Notes under the pieces: model-generated | The model's database searches: none | What the model was told of the DNA's origin: nothing | Seen by the model: the letters and a program-made list of their open reading frames with translations, nothing else | Virus record (IMG/VR): IMGVR_UViG_3300033273_000833 | Coordinates: 1-64,000 of that record | DNA length: 64,000 nucleotides | Origin: a virus | Direction: 5' to 3' (one strand) | Shown here: piece by piece, positions 53,710 through 62,210 of the stretch | Layout of the letters: every line of letters starts with the position of its first letter | Position numbering within the stretch: position 1 is the stretch's first letter | Program-made: the position numbers and the translations under genes

Positions 53710-54621
53710 GCGATTATAACCCCAAGAAGAACGCAAAAACGCGTTCCAGTCTTTATAAGTATGACCAGCATCTAAAGAGCTCTCTTGCCCCCATTTATGA
53801 GCTAAATACCCTTCTATTTTTTCAACCATAGTATCATCAGTATACACAACACATTCAGCAATAAAACCTTCTAGGGAGAATTGACCATTTTCATTAACAC
53901 CCAGTCTAAAGCGATTAAAGGTATTATCGCCAGTATCTCCAGAAACTTTTTGAGTTCCATTTACTCTAATAAAAGAAGTAGCCGATGAATCCAATTTAAT
54001 TGTAATTAATGAGTTTGAGCCCACCATGACTGGACTTAAGCCGCTGGCAGTAATTACTTTAGCGCCACCAGCGTCTCCACCATAAACCTGCAAAGTCGCG
54101 CCACCACTTGCAGATCTAGCCATCATTCTATTTCCCCCAGACGTAGTATTTGTTAAAGCAAATAAAAAATGCTGAGGATTTGTAGGTCCTGTATCAACAC
54201 GAAAAATTAAACTCACTAAAAAATCTTGATTAGCCCTACTAAAAGAAAAAGATTCGTTCGACAAACCGCTAGTAGTACCCGCATATTCCATAACATTTAA
54301 ATTATTTAAAGTTCTCGTATTTGTTGTAGGTGCAGTATTGGCATTAGTTAAACTTGGTACTGTTAAATTAACCCCGTTACCGCTTTTGTCATTCCATTGA
54401 CTTACAGCATTTGATGTATGCTGAATTGTTGAAGTATCACTGGCATCCCACCAAGCGACTGTCGAAATTTCGCTAGGAGACCAAGGAATAATAATTTGCC
54501 TATTTAATGCATCAAGAATTTCATTCACTTTATTTCTTGTTTCATTAAGATCTACTTGAGTTTGATCAGAGTTTAATTTATCTACCATTTCAATATTTAT
54601 TACACTATTTCGTCTTGACAT
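53704..54621 (-). CDS. Phage structural protein with LamG-like domain
   Basis: This 305-residue protein starts with a helical segment (residues 1-40). A concanavalin-like beta-sandwich then opens with WWDASDTSTIQHTS and VSQWNDKSGNGVNL and closes with IEGYLAHKWGQ. The pattern is frequent in aquatic phage structural proteins. It is the only minus-strand gene in the replication region and converges with the exonuclease gene, sharing 6 nt. A TATAAT lies 20 nt upstream of the start (54642-54647) on the minus strand. A capsid or tail decoration role is inferred. Confidence 0.65.
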   Translation of the reverse strand: MSRRNSVINIEMVDKLNSDQTQVDLNETRNKVNEILDALNRQIIIPWSPSEISTVAWWDASDTSTIQHTSNAVSQWNDKSGNGVNLTVPSLTNANTAPTTNTRTLNNLNVMEYAGTTSGLSNESFSFSRANQDFLVSLIFRVDTGPTNPQHFLFALTNTTSGGNRMMARSASGGATLQVYGGDAGGAKVITASGLSPVMVGSNSLITIKLDSSATSFIRVNGTQKVSGDTGDNTFNRFRLGVNENGQFSLEGFIAECVVYTDDTMVEKIEGYLAHKWGQESSLDAGHTYKDWNAFLRSSWGYNRL

Positions 54622-54643
54622 TTTGATTTCAACATGCTATCAT
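54615..54643 (+). promoter_or_regulatory. Sigma70 promoter (TTGACA) with extended -10 upstream of the polymerase genes
   Basis: TTGACA, 17 nt, TATCAT, with TG at the extended position, 9 nt before the ATG at 54653. The -35 overlaps the start region of the minus-strand gene. Confidence 0.65.
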
Positions 54644-54652
54644 TATACTTAT

Positions 54653-55381
54653 ATGATACCTTTATTTAAAAGCCACTATTCTATAGGTAAATCAATACTT
54701 ACTTTAAAGAATCCCGAAAAAGCAGAAGAAGGTGGTCCAGATAGCATTTTCTCAATTGCTCAAGAACATGAATTAAAACAAGTTTGTTTAGTGGAAGACT
54801 CTCTGGTTGGCTTTTTAGAAGCTAAAAAAACCTGTGAAGAAGTAGGTATAAATTTATATTTTGGACTTCGCATTGAAATAGAGAATGGAAGTTTGTATAA
54901 AGTTATCATTTTTGCAAAGAATAGCGAAGGCGTTAAAGACTTAAACAGTATATACAGTAACAAGTTTTGCTCTGAAGATAAATTTTCCATAGACTCACTA
55001 AAGTTGTTATGGACAGATAATCTTTTACTCGTTATCCCCTTTTACGACTCTTTCATTTTCAACAATACATTATCATTTACTGGATGTATGCCCGACTTTA
55101 ACTTCACGAATCCTTCTTTTTTTATAGAAAATAATGGTTTACCGTTTGATCACATTGTTCGCAAAAAAGTTACAGATTACTGCGAATCAAACAGCTACGA
55201 AACCCTAGAAGCCAAAAGTATCTATTATAAAAATAAATCCGATTTTGATGCATGGCTTACTTACAAAATCGCGACTAATAGGAGATTTGGAAAAAACCAA
55301 TCTTTATATTGCCCAAATTTTGATCACCTAGGAAGTGATGAATTTTGCTTTGAATCCTACCTTAATAAAAATGGCAGATAA
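54653..55381 (+). CDS. DNA polymerase III alpha, PHP-domain fragment as separate gene
   Basis: This 242-residue protein, counted from the ATG at 54653, is the N-terminal PHP-like part of DnaE-type polymerases: PLFKSHYSIGKSILTL near the start, IFSIAQEHELKQVCLVEDS and GINLYFGLRIEIEN. In canonical DnaE the first motif carries metal-binding histidines; here the first appears as lysine (K6), so the PHP is probably inactive. A TTG at 54623 would extend it, but the promoter overlaps that, so 54653 is favoured. It overlaps the DnaQ-like gene by 11 nt. Confidence 0.65.
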   Translation: MIPLFKSHYSIGKSILTLKNPEKAEEGGPDSIFSIAQEHELKQVCLVEDSLVGFLEAKKTCEEVGINLYFGLRIEIENGSLYKVIIFAKNSEGVKDLNSIYSNKFCSEDKFSIDSLKLLWTDNLLLVIPFYDSFIFNNTLSFTGCMPDFNFTNPSFFIENNGLPFDHIVRKKVTDYCESNSYETLEAKSIYYKNKSDFDAWLTYKIATNRRFGKNQSLYCPNFDHLGSDEFCFESYLNKNGR

Positions 55382-56012
55382 ATTACTTAGATTTAATAAA
55401 AAACAGAAATATATATATTTTGATTTTGAAACTTGTGGCCTTAATTTAGCCTCAAAAGAAAACAAACCTTGGCAGCTTGCGTTTATAGTATCCGATGGAA
55501 CTAAGATCGTTTCAGAAAAAGATTATTTAATCAAGTGGGACACTCTTGATATTTCTGATGGAGCTGCAAAAACAACAGGATTCTCTAGAGCGAAATATAA
55601 CAAGCTTTCTGTTGATCCAACAATGGTTCTCGATGAATTTGAGAAATACATTTATGACGATCAATATTTAATTATAGGACACAATATACTTGGTTTTGAT
55701 GTTTATATACATAATATATTTAGAAAGCTACTAGGCAGAGATACAGACTACTCTTATATAAACAGATGCATCGACACACTGTCTTTATCTAAAGCTAAAT
55801 TAAAAGAAATTAAATTCGATAAAAATCAAACTTTAATTAATTGGCAATATAGATTAAACTCTTTTAGAGAAAGAGGCATGAAGTGTAGCTTAAAAGTAAT
55901 GTGCAAATTATATGATATACCCTTTGATGAATCAAAATTGCATGATGCATTATATGATATTAGAATTAACAAATTATTATTCGAGAAATTAATATGGCAA
56001 ATAGATATTTAA
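55371..56012 (+). CDS. DnaQ-like DEDDh 3'-5' exonuclease
   Basis: This 213-residue protein, counted from the ATG at 55371 (an in-frame ATG at 55335 would extend it by 12 residues), has DEDD motifs: motif I in YFDFETCGLNL (D18, E20), motif II in GHNILGFDVYIHN and motif III in HDALYDIRINK (H and D). This is the proofreading exonuclease fold of DnaQ or the PolC insert. It lies exactly between the PHP gene and the catalytic gene, overlapping both (11 and 19 nt). It should supply the proofreading activity that a degenerate PHP lacks. Confidence 0.85.
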   Translation: MADKLLRFNKKQKYIYFDFETCGLNLASKENKPWQLAFIVSDGTKIVSEKDYLIKWDTLDISDGAAKTTGFSRAKYNKLSVDPTMVLDEFEKYIYDDQYLIIGHNILGFDVYIHNIFRKLLGRDTDYSYINRCIDTLSLSKAKLKEIKFDKNQTLINWQYRLNSFRERGMKCSLKVMCKLYDIPFDESKLHDALYDIRINKLLFEKLIWQIDI

Positions 56013-58570
56013 AATTTAAAGAAAACTTTTCAAACTACGATGATTGTATTGACCCAGGAGTAAAGCTGCCTGAGATCAATATCACTGCAAAACAAAAAAA
56101 AGAATTAAAATGCAATCCTGATTGTTCAAACTTAGACTACCTTAAGGCTTTATGCTGGAAGGGAGTTAGGGATAAAGGTATAGACAAACTCAAGAACAAA
56201 CAAGACTATTATGATAGAGCTAAAACAGAGTTAGAAATTTTAGACAAACTCGGGTTTGTTGACTATATTTTATTGAATTGGGATATTCTTAATTATTGCC
56301 ACGAAAACGATATTCCGACAGGGCCAGGACGAGGCTCTGCTGCAGGTTCCTTAGTTCTTTTTCTCATCAGGGTTACAAACATTGACCCTGTCAAATATGA
56401 TTTATTTTTTGAGAGATTTGTTAGTGAGAGTCGAGCAAAGAAAATTGAAAAAAATGGAGTTACATACTTGGACGGCAGTTTGCTAGCGGATATTGATAAT
56501 GACATTTCTTACGAGCGAAGAAAAGATGTTATCTCTTATATAGAAAATAGGTTTCCAGGCAGGACTGCCAAGATTTTAACGCTAAATACATTGAGTGGTA
56601 AACTCTGCATTAAGGAATGTGGCAAAATTGTAAAAGAGTTATCAGAACAAGATGTCAATCTAGTCAGTTCTTATATACCGAAAAGATTTGGCGAGGTAGC
56701 TCCTTTGAGAGAAGCTTATAATGAGTCTCAAAAGTTCAAGGAATGGGTGGATTCTAACGATAAAATATTTAAAATCGCAAAAAAAATAGAAGGACTCAAC
56801 AAAAATACTGGAGTCCATCCCTCAGGGATAGCAATCTGCCACCAAGAAATCAGTAGAGCTTGCCCCATACAAAAAACCAATGATGGAGCACTCGTTACAG
56901 GCTATGATATGAATTGGGTAGCAGAGTTAATGGTTAAATTTGATATCCTAGGACTAAGAACATTAACAGTTATCCACGACACTTGCAAGCAGTTAAACAT
57001 TTCCCCAGAAAGCATTGATTTAAACTCAAAATCAATTTTTAAACCACTTAAAAATCTAGAAAATCCACATGGTTTATTTCAAATTGAGGCTGACACAAAC
57101 TTTCGGGTGTGTAAAAAGATTAAACCATCAAGTCTAGAAGAGCTTAGTGCCGTTGTTGCTATTGCTCGCCCAGGAGCCTTAGAGTTTATGGATAATTACT
57201 CAGACTATACTCGGACAGGCGACTTTCAAAGCGTACATCCTTTCTTTGATGAAGTCTTAAATTATACAGGAGGCATTCCTCTGTATCAAGAACAGCTAAT
57301 GAAAATGGCAGTTAAAGTCGGGTTTACTCTTGATGAAGCAGAGCAATTAAGAAGAATAGTTGGCAAAAAGAAGGTTAAAGAAATGCCTCAATGGAAATCG
57401 AAAATTGCAGAAAAAATTCGAGAGAAAAATTTAGAAGAAGAGATAGGAGAAGTTTTATGGAAGGTTGCGGAAGATAGCGCTAACTACTCTTTTAATAAAT
57501 CTCACTCTATATCTTATGCAACTCTTGCAGCATGGACAGTTTATTTGAAATTCAAGTATCCAAAACAATTCTTCTTAAGTCTTTTGAAGATGACGGAATA
57601 TGAACCATCTCCACAAGAAGAAATAAGTAAAGTATCTAGAGAATTAGGCTTTTTTAATATACAACTCTTGCAACCTGATTTAATTAAATCAAATATGGAT
57701 TTTTCTATTGAAGGAGAAAACATCAGATTCGGCCTAAATAGCATTAAGGGCGTAAGTAATAAGTCTCTAGCTAATATTAATTCTTTCATTAAAGAAAATG
57801 AAAGTGCTTCCAATAAATTCGAACTATTTCTATGCGCTAAAGAGTGTGGCATAAACATTGGTATATTATGCGGCCTCATACAAGCAGGAGCTCTTCAGAC
57901 AGAAAATAAATCAAGAGCTAGAACCGTACTAGAAGCCCAAGCTTTTAATATATTAACCGACAGAGAGAAAAGATTATTCACTCAAATTGGTTCAGATTTT
58001 AACTATGATATATTAACAGCAGTATCAACGTGCATATCAAAAAACCTTCTCGGAGATAATGGAAAACCTATTATGTCGGAAAAGAGATTTCAAACATTTA
58101 AAACTAAATTAGGCCCATACAAAGAGATCTATGAGAAAAATAAAGCTTATGAACAGTTTGCAAACTGGTATTTCGAAACTAAATTATTAGGTTACAGCTA
58201 TTCTACAACCCTACAGAAAGTATTCAGTACGGATAAAAATAGATTTTATAATACTTATGAACATTCAACCTTTGAAAAAGGCGAAAGAGTTAAGATGGTC
58301 TGCGTAGTGGAAGATGTTTTGTCTGGGGTTAGTAGAAACGGAAATAAGTACATTAAAATGTCTCTGCATGATGAGGTTGGATCAGTTCAAGCTATGATAG
58401 GAGACTTCAGAACACCGAATTTAACTAAATATAAAGACTCAGGAGGAGTAACTCCTAAAAAAGACAATATCGTAATTATTGTTGGTGAAAAAAGCGATGA
58501 CATTATCTTTGTAGACAGGATGTCTATAATGGATGACAGGATCTATATGAAACTTAGTGACTTAAAATAG
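55994..58570 (+). CDS. dnaE: DNA polymerase III alpha catalytic subunit (DnaE-type, without PHP)
   Basis: This 858-residue protein starts beyond the PHP domain. It contains GPGRGSAAGSL near residue 111, the catalytic ADIDNDISYERR with D166 and D168, the TGVHPSG motif and KFDILGLRTLT with D317, corresponding to E. coli D401, D403 and D555. The C-terminal half has the tandem helix-hairpin-helix region and an OB fold (FEKGERVKMVCVVEDVLSG). It is smaller than E. coli DnaE (1160), mostly because PHP is a separate gene. Family C polymerases replicate bacterial chromosomes and some large phages. Confidence 0.93.
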   Translation: MANRYLKFKENFSNYDDCIDPGVKLPEINITAKQKKELKCNPDCSNLDYLKALCWKGVRDKGIDKLKNKQDYYDRAKTELEILDKLGFVDYILLNWDILNYCHENDIPTGPGRGSAAGSLVLFLIRVTNIDPVKYDLFFERFVSESRAKKIEKNGVTYLDGSLLADIDNDISYERRKDVISYIENRFPGRTAKILTLNTLSGKLCIKECGKIVKELSEQDVNLVSSYIPKRFGEVAPLREAYNESQKFKEWVDSNDKIFKIAKKIEGLNKNTGVHPSGIAICHQEISRACPIQKTNDGALVTGYDMNWVAELMVKFDILGLRTLTVIHDTCKQLNISPESIDLNSKSIFKPLKNLENPHGLFQIEADTNFRVCKKIKPSSLEELSAVVAIARPGALEFMDNYSDYTRTGDFQSVHPFFDEVLNYTGGIPLYQEQLMKMAVKVGFTLDEAEQLRRIVGKKKVKEMPQWKSKIAEKIREKNLEEEIGEVLWKVAEDSANYSFNKSHSISYATLAAWTVYLKFKYPKQFFLSLLKMTEYEPSPQEEISKVSRELGFFNIQLLQPDLIKSNMDFSIEGENIRFGLNSIKGVSNKSLANINSFIKENESASNKFELFLCAKECGINIGILCGLIQAGALQTENKSRARTVLEAQAFNILTDREKRLFTQIGSDFNYDILTAVSTCISKNLLGDNGKPIMSEKRFQTFKTKLGPYKEIYEKNKAYEQFANWYFETKLLGYSYSTTLQKVFSTDKNRFYNTYEHSTFEKGERVKMVCVVEDVLSGVSRNGNKYIKMSLHDEVGSVQAMIGDFRTPNLTKYKDSGGVTPKKDNIVIIVGEKSDDIIFVDRMSIMDDRIYMKLSDLK

Positions 58571-58571
58571 A

Positions 58572-58589
58572 GTGTAATTTATATATAAT
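58572..58589 (+). promoter_or_regulatory. GTG-TAATTT element and TATAAT upstream of clpC-like gene
   Basis: GTG TAATTT at 58572-58580 is followed by TATAAT at 58584-58589, ending 5 nt before the ATG at 58595. The -35 is weak. Either hexamer might be used; the second gives a leaderless arrangement. Confidence 0.4.
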
Positions 58590-58594
58590 ATTAT

Positions 58595-61039
58595 ATGAGT
58601 ACAGAACCACAAGCAAATTTTACACCACGGTGTCAAGCTGTAATAAACGAATCTAAAAAGTTATGCTCGAAGCTGAGGCATGACTCAGTTGAGCCAATTC
58701 ATTTATTTTCGTGCGTTATCTCAAATCAATTCAGCGTAATACCTGATTTATTGGCCACATACTCAATAACTATTGACGAGGCAATTACATGCGTTTCAGC
58801 CAATCTTACCAAAGTTAAGCCTATAGACAGAAACAGCACATTTAATATTCATTTTTCGAAAGATTGTAAAGAAGTAATTTTTGCCGCTATAGAGATTTCG
58901 GAACAACTAATGCATCCGTACGTAGGAATAGAACATTTATTAGTTGCTATACTAGAACAAAAAGACTCCCTAGTTTCTTCCACTTTAGAATCTTTATCTA
59001 TTGACTCGAAAGAATTTCATACTTTATTACACAATCAACTTTTTTTAGCTCAAGGAATTGAGTCTATTGGAACAGGCTTTGGTTCACCTTCCTCAAACGT
59101 CAAGAAGTCTAGCAAACAACAACAGCAATCATCCTCTTATCCCCACATAGAAAAGTATTGCAAAAATTTAAATAAAATTGCAGAACAAGATGGTTTTGCA
59201 AAGCTTGTGAGTAAAGAAAATGAACTTAAAGTACTGTGCGAAATATTGTGTCGAAAAAATAAAAACAATCCAATCTTGCTTGGTGAGCCAGGAGTCGGAA
59301 AAACTGCAGTCATCGAAGGCTTGGCCTCGTCTATAGTTGATCAAAGCTGTCCAAACATACTTCTAAACAAAACTATTTTTTCTTTAGATTTAGGTCTACT
59401 AGTTGCGGGAACTAAATACAGAGGTCAATTTGAAGAAAGACTCAAAAAACTTCTCAATGAATTTAAAAACTTTAAAAGCGCAATTTTATTCATTGACGAA
59501 ATACATACAATCATTGGTGCTGGGGGAGCAGAAGGTTCCATGGATGCCTGCAATATTCTTAAGCCAGCTCTAGCTAGAGGAGAGCTTGCTTGCATTGGCG
59601 CCACAACTTTGTCTGAATTCAAAAAGACCATAAGGAAAGACGGAGCAATGTCCAGAAGATTTCACCCAATCACCATAAATGAGCCATCAACATCAGAAAC
59701 TCTAAAAATACTAACTGGAATCTGTCCCTTTTACGAAAAATATCATAAAGTAAAATACGAGAAACAAGCATTAGCTTATTGCGTAAACTTAGCTGAAAAA
59801 TACATTAACGAAGGCAACTTTCCAGATAAAGCAATAGATCTACTTGATCATGCTGGAGCAAAATGTAAAATTAAACACTTTAATATACCAGATACAATAA
59901 AAGATATAGAAAAAACAATATCAGAAAGAATAGATACAACATCTTATTTAACAAACGGAGCGTTGACTGAAGATTTAGAAGATCTGTTTGCAAAATATGA
60001 ATCTATGCTAAAAGATTGGGACGAAGATTACGAAAAAAATTTACCAGTAATTACCAAGGATGATATTTTGAACATAGTATCTGAACAATGCAATATCTCT
60101 ATTAAAGATATGGATGAATCAACAATTGATAAAGCTAAGTCATTAAATAGGTTTTTGTCAAGAAAACTTATAAACCAAAAAGATGCTATAAAATCTTTAT
60201 GCAATTGCCTCAAAAGAAACTTATGCGGACTAAAAGAACCTCACAAGCCCTTTGGATCATTTCTCTTTCTTGGTTCAACTGGAGTAGGAAAAACTTATTT
60301 ATCTAAGCTTTTAGCTTCTCACTTATTCCAGTCGAAAAACTCTTTCATATCAATAGATATGTCTGAGTATTCTGAAAAAAATTCTATATCAAAATTTATT
60401 GGTTCAGCCCCAGGTTATGTAGGTTACGAAGAAGGGGGAGGGTTGGTTGAAAAAATAAGAGCCACTCCTCATGCCGTCATTTTGTTTGATGAAATAGAAA
60501 AAGCCCACCCTGATGTATTGAACGTTTTATTACAAATTTTAGACGAAGGATCTTTAACTGACAACACAGGTTACTCAGCTGATTTTTCTAAAGCAATAAT
60601 TATTGCAACAAGTAATATAGGTTCAGACAAAATAATCGAAAATAAATCAATGGGATTTATGTCTAGTCCAGAAACTCCAGAAGCTTTAGCTATAAAAGAT
60701 CTTGAAAAATCTATGAGGCCAGAATTAATAAATAGATTCGATGAAATTATTGTATTCAATCAATTAAAAGACGATGACTTTAGATCAATTATCAATATTG
60801 AAATTTCCAAAATTAGAGCAATGCTTAAAAAATCTAAACTACAATTATCTGTAGACGAAAAAGCTTTAGAATATTTTTATAATTTGAATTTCGATAAAAA
60901 ATATGGAGCCAGGTTTATATCAAGAACACTAAAAAATGAGCTTCAAAATCCTTTATCTGATTTTATACTCAAAAACTATGGTCTTAAAAAGATCAATGTA
61001 ACAACAGACAAACATGGAAGAAGAATCAAATTACATTAA
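58595..61039 (+). CDS. ClpC/ClpA-type AAA+ unfoldase
   Basis: This 814-residue protein has a double Clp N domain (residues 1-150), NBD1 with Walker A GEPGVGKT at 230-237 and Walker B ILFIDE at 297-302, a short middle region (about 425-490), NBD2 with GSTGVGKT at 560-567, and sensor sequences. The middle is much shorter than ClpB, so it is not a disaggregase of that type. A loop with MGF at residues 686-688 occupies the place of the ClpP-docking IGF/IGL loop of ClpA and ClpC, so it may pair with the host ClpP. No clpP gene is in the window. The last 26 nt overlap the next gene. Confidence 0.88.
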   Translation: MSTEPQANFTPRCQAVINESKKLCSKLRHDSVEPIHLFSCVISNQFSVIPDLLATYSITIDEAITCVSANLTKVKPIDRNSTFNIHFSKDCKEVIFAAIEISEQLMHPYVGIEHLLVAILEQKDSLVSSTLESLSIDSKEFHTLLHNQLFLAQGIESIGTGFGSPSSNVKKSSKQQQQSSSYPHIEKYCKNLNKIAEQDGFAKLVSKENELKVLCEILCRKNKNNPILLGEPGVGKTAVIEGLASSIVDQSCPNILLNKTIFSLDLGLLVAGTKYRGQFEERLKKLLNEFKNFKSAILFIDEIHTIIGAGGAEGSMDACNILKPALARGELACIGATTLSEFKKTIRKDGAMSRRFHPITINEPSTSETLKILTGICPFYEKYHKVKYEKQALAYCVNLAEKYINEGNFPDKAIDLLDHAGAKCKIKHFNIPDTIKDIEKTISERIDTTSYLTNGALTEDLEDLFAKYESMLKDWDEDYEKNLPVITKDDILNIVSEQCNISIKDMDESTIDKAKSLNRFLSRKLINQKDAIKSLCNCLKRNLCGLKEPHKPFGSFLFLGSTGVGKTYLSKLLASHLFQSKNSFISIDMSEYSEKNSISKFIGSAPGYVGYEEGGGLVEKIRATPHAVILFDEIEKAHPDVLNVLLQILDEGSLTDNTGYSADFSKAIIIATSNIGSDKIIENKSMGFMSSPETPEALAIKDLEKSMRPELINRFDEIIVFNQLKDDDFRSIINIEISKIRAMLKKSKLQLSVDEKALEYFYNLNFDKKYGARFISRTLKNELQNPLSDFILKNYGLKKINVTTDKHGRRIKLH

Positions 61040-62171
61040 AACATTTCAGGAAGAATTTGAGCCAGACTCACACTCTTTTGTAAATGAATATTTTCAATTA
61101 TTTAAATCTAATTTTGAAAACAATAAGTTACCTAAAGAAATACGGTTCTTGGATGATCATGCTTATAGAATTTCTGCGCCAACCACTAATAAAACATACC
61201 TAACTGCTTTTTTTTCAAAGCCTGGAGAGCAATCTTATATTGGTAAATTTTCTCTAGCAGATGATGGAGCTGATATTAAAAAAGAATATAAAATTTTAAA
61301 GCATCTACAGAAAAAGAAGGTATGCCCAGAAGTATTATATTACGGAGAGCTTGACGATGAATTAGGTGTCAATTTTCTATTCACTACTGTAGAAGGGGTA
61401 GACAACAACCTAAATGGAACCAACCCTCAATTCTGGTGGGATAAAAATAAAGAAGTTTTAATCGATAAACTTTTATGTATTCACAAATATAGAAATGAAT
61501 TGTCTATTTCGTCTCACGATAATATTTTAATAAGTGAGTTTTTCGAAAACATTTTATTTGAAGAAGAGAATCTTTTTGAGTATATATTCCAATCTGATTC
61601 CGATCAATCATTATTTGACTTTATATCTAAATGTAAAGAAATTTCCTTAAAAATATGTTCTAAGCTTGATGCGAAAGATTTGGTATTGTGTCATAATAAT
61701 CTTTGCAAGTCTTCAGTTTTGTTTGAGCCAAATTCGGAAGAGAAATTTAAGTTTATTAATTTTCATAAAGCTATTATCGCTCCTCCAGCTATTGACCTAT
61801 TATCCATTTACCATAGATTATCTCTTGAAGAAGATGATGTATTTAGATCTTTTGATTTAACAAACTTTAGAGAACTTAAGTCTTTGTATGAAAGCCAAAG
61901 TGGTAAAGAAATTGATTTTTCTCAAGACATTAGGTTTTTGAACACTATTCAAAGGATGCTTTTGTTAGTGTACGAAAATAACTTTCCTCCAGTTACGCTT
62001 TTTCAATCTAATCCTTTGTTAAAATTTAGAACTCGCACAGCAGAATTAAAACACTTAAAAGAAAGGTTTCTTTCTATAATTAATCATAAAGACTTTAGTT
62101 ATTCAGATGACTTTTTTGAATACGATAACATGAATAAAATGCCTTTTAAAGAACTATTACTGTATGGATAA
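61014..62171 (+). CDS. APH-fold pseudokinase-like protein
   Basis: This 385-residue protein has the aminoglycoside-phosphotransferase-like kinase shape: an N-lobe with SYIGKFSLAD (K78) and a helix with E91, then a catalytic-loop equivalent CHNNLCKSSVLF at 226-237 and KFINFHKAIIAPPAIDLLSI at 246-265. In active APH enzymes the loop reads HGDLxxxN and the DFE-like motif is IDWE/IDFE. Here Asp is Asn229, the Mg-binding Asn is Ser234 and the metal Asp is Asn249, so phosphate transfer seems lost. It starts within the ClpC-like gene and is co-transcribed. It may be an adaptor; this is inferred. Confidence 0.6.
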   Translation: MEEESNYIKTFQEEFEPDSHSFVNEYFQLFKSNFENNKLPKEIRFLDDHAYRISAPTTNKTYLTAFFSKPGEQSYIGKFSLADDGADIKKEYKILKHLQKKKVCPEVLYYGELDDELGVNFLFTTVEGVDNNLNGTNPQFWWDKNKEVLIDKLLCIHKYRNELSISSHDNILISEFFENILFEEENLFEYIFQSDSDQSLFDFISKCKEISLKICSKLDAKDLVLCHNNLCKSSVLFEPNSEEKFKFINFHKAIIAPPAIDLLSIYHRLSLEEDDVFRSFDLTNFRELKSLYESQSGKEIDFSQDIRFLNTIQRMLLLVYENNFPPVTLFQSNPLLKFRTRTAELKHLKERFLSIINHKDFSYSDDFFEYDNMNKMPFKELLLYG

Positions 62172-62177
62172 TTTGTA

Positions 62178-62205
62178 TTGAATATTTTTATATTATATAT
62201 ATAAT
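62178..62205 (+). promoter_or_regulatory. Sigma70-like promoter, leaderless arrangement
   Basis: TTGAAT, 16 nt, TATAAT, then 5 nt to the ATG at 62211. The sequence is similar to the promoter at 25122-25149. Confidence 0.55.
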
Positions 62206-62210
62206 AATTC

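Noticed and set aside
54623-54652. TTG start extending the PHP gene upstream
   Set aside because: The extension would overlap the -10 and extended -10 of the promoter at 54615-54643, so it could not be in the mRNA made there.
58595-61039. ClpB disaggregase
   Set aside because: The long coiled middle domain of ClpB is missing and an MGF loop fits ClpA/ClpC.
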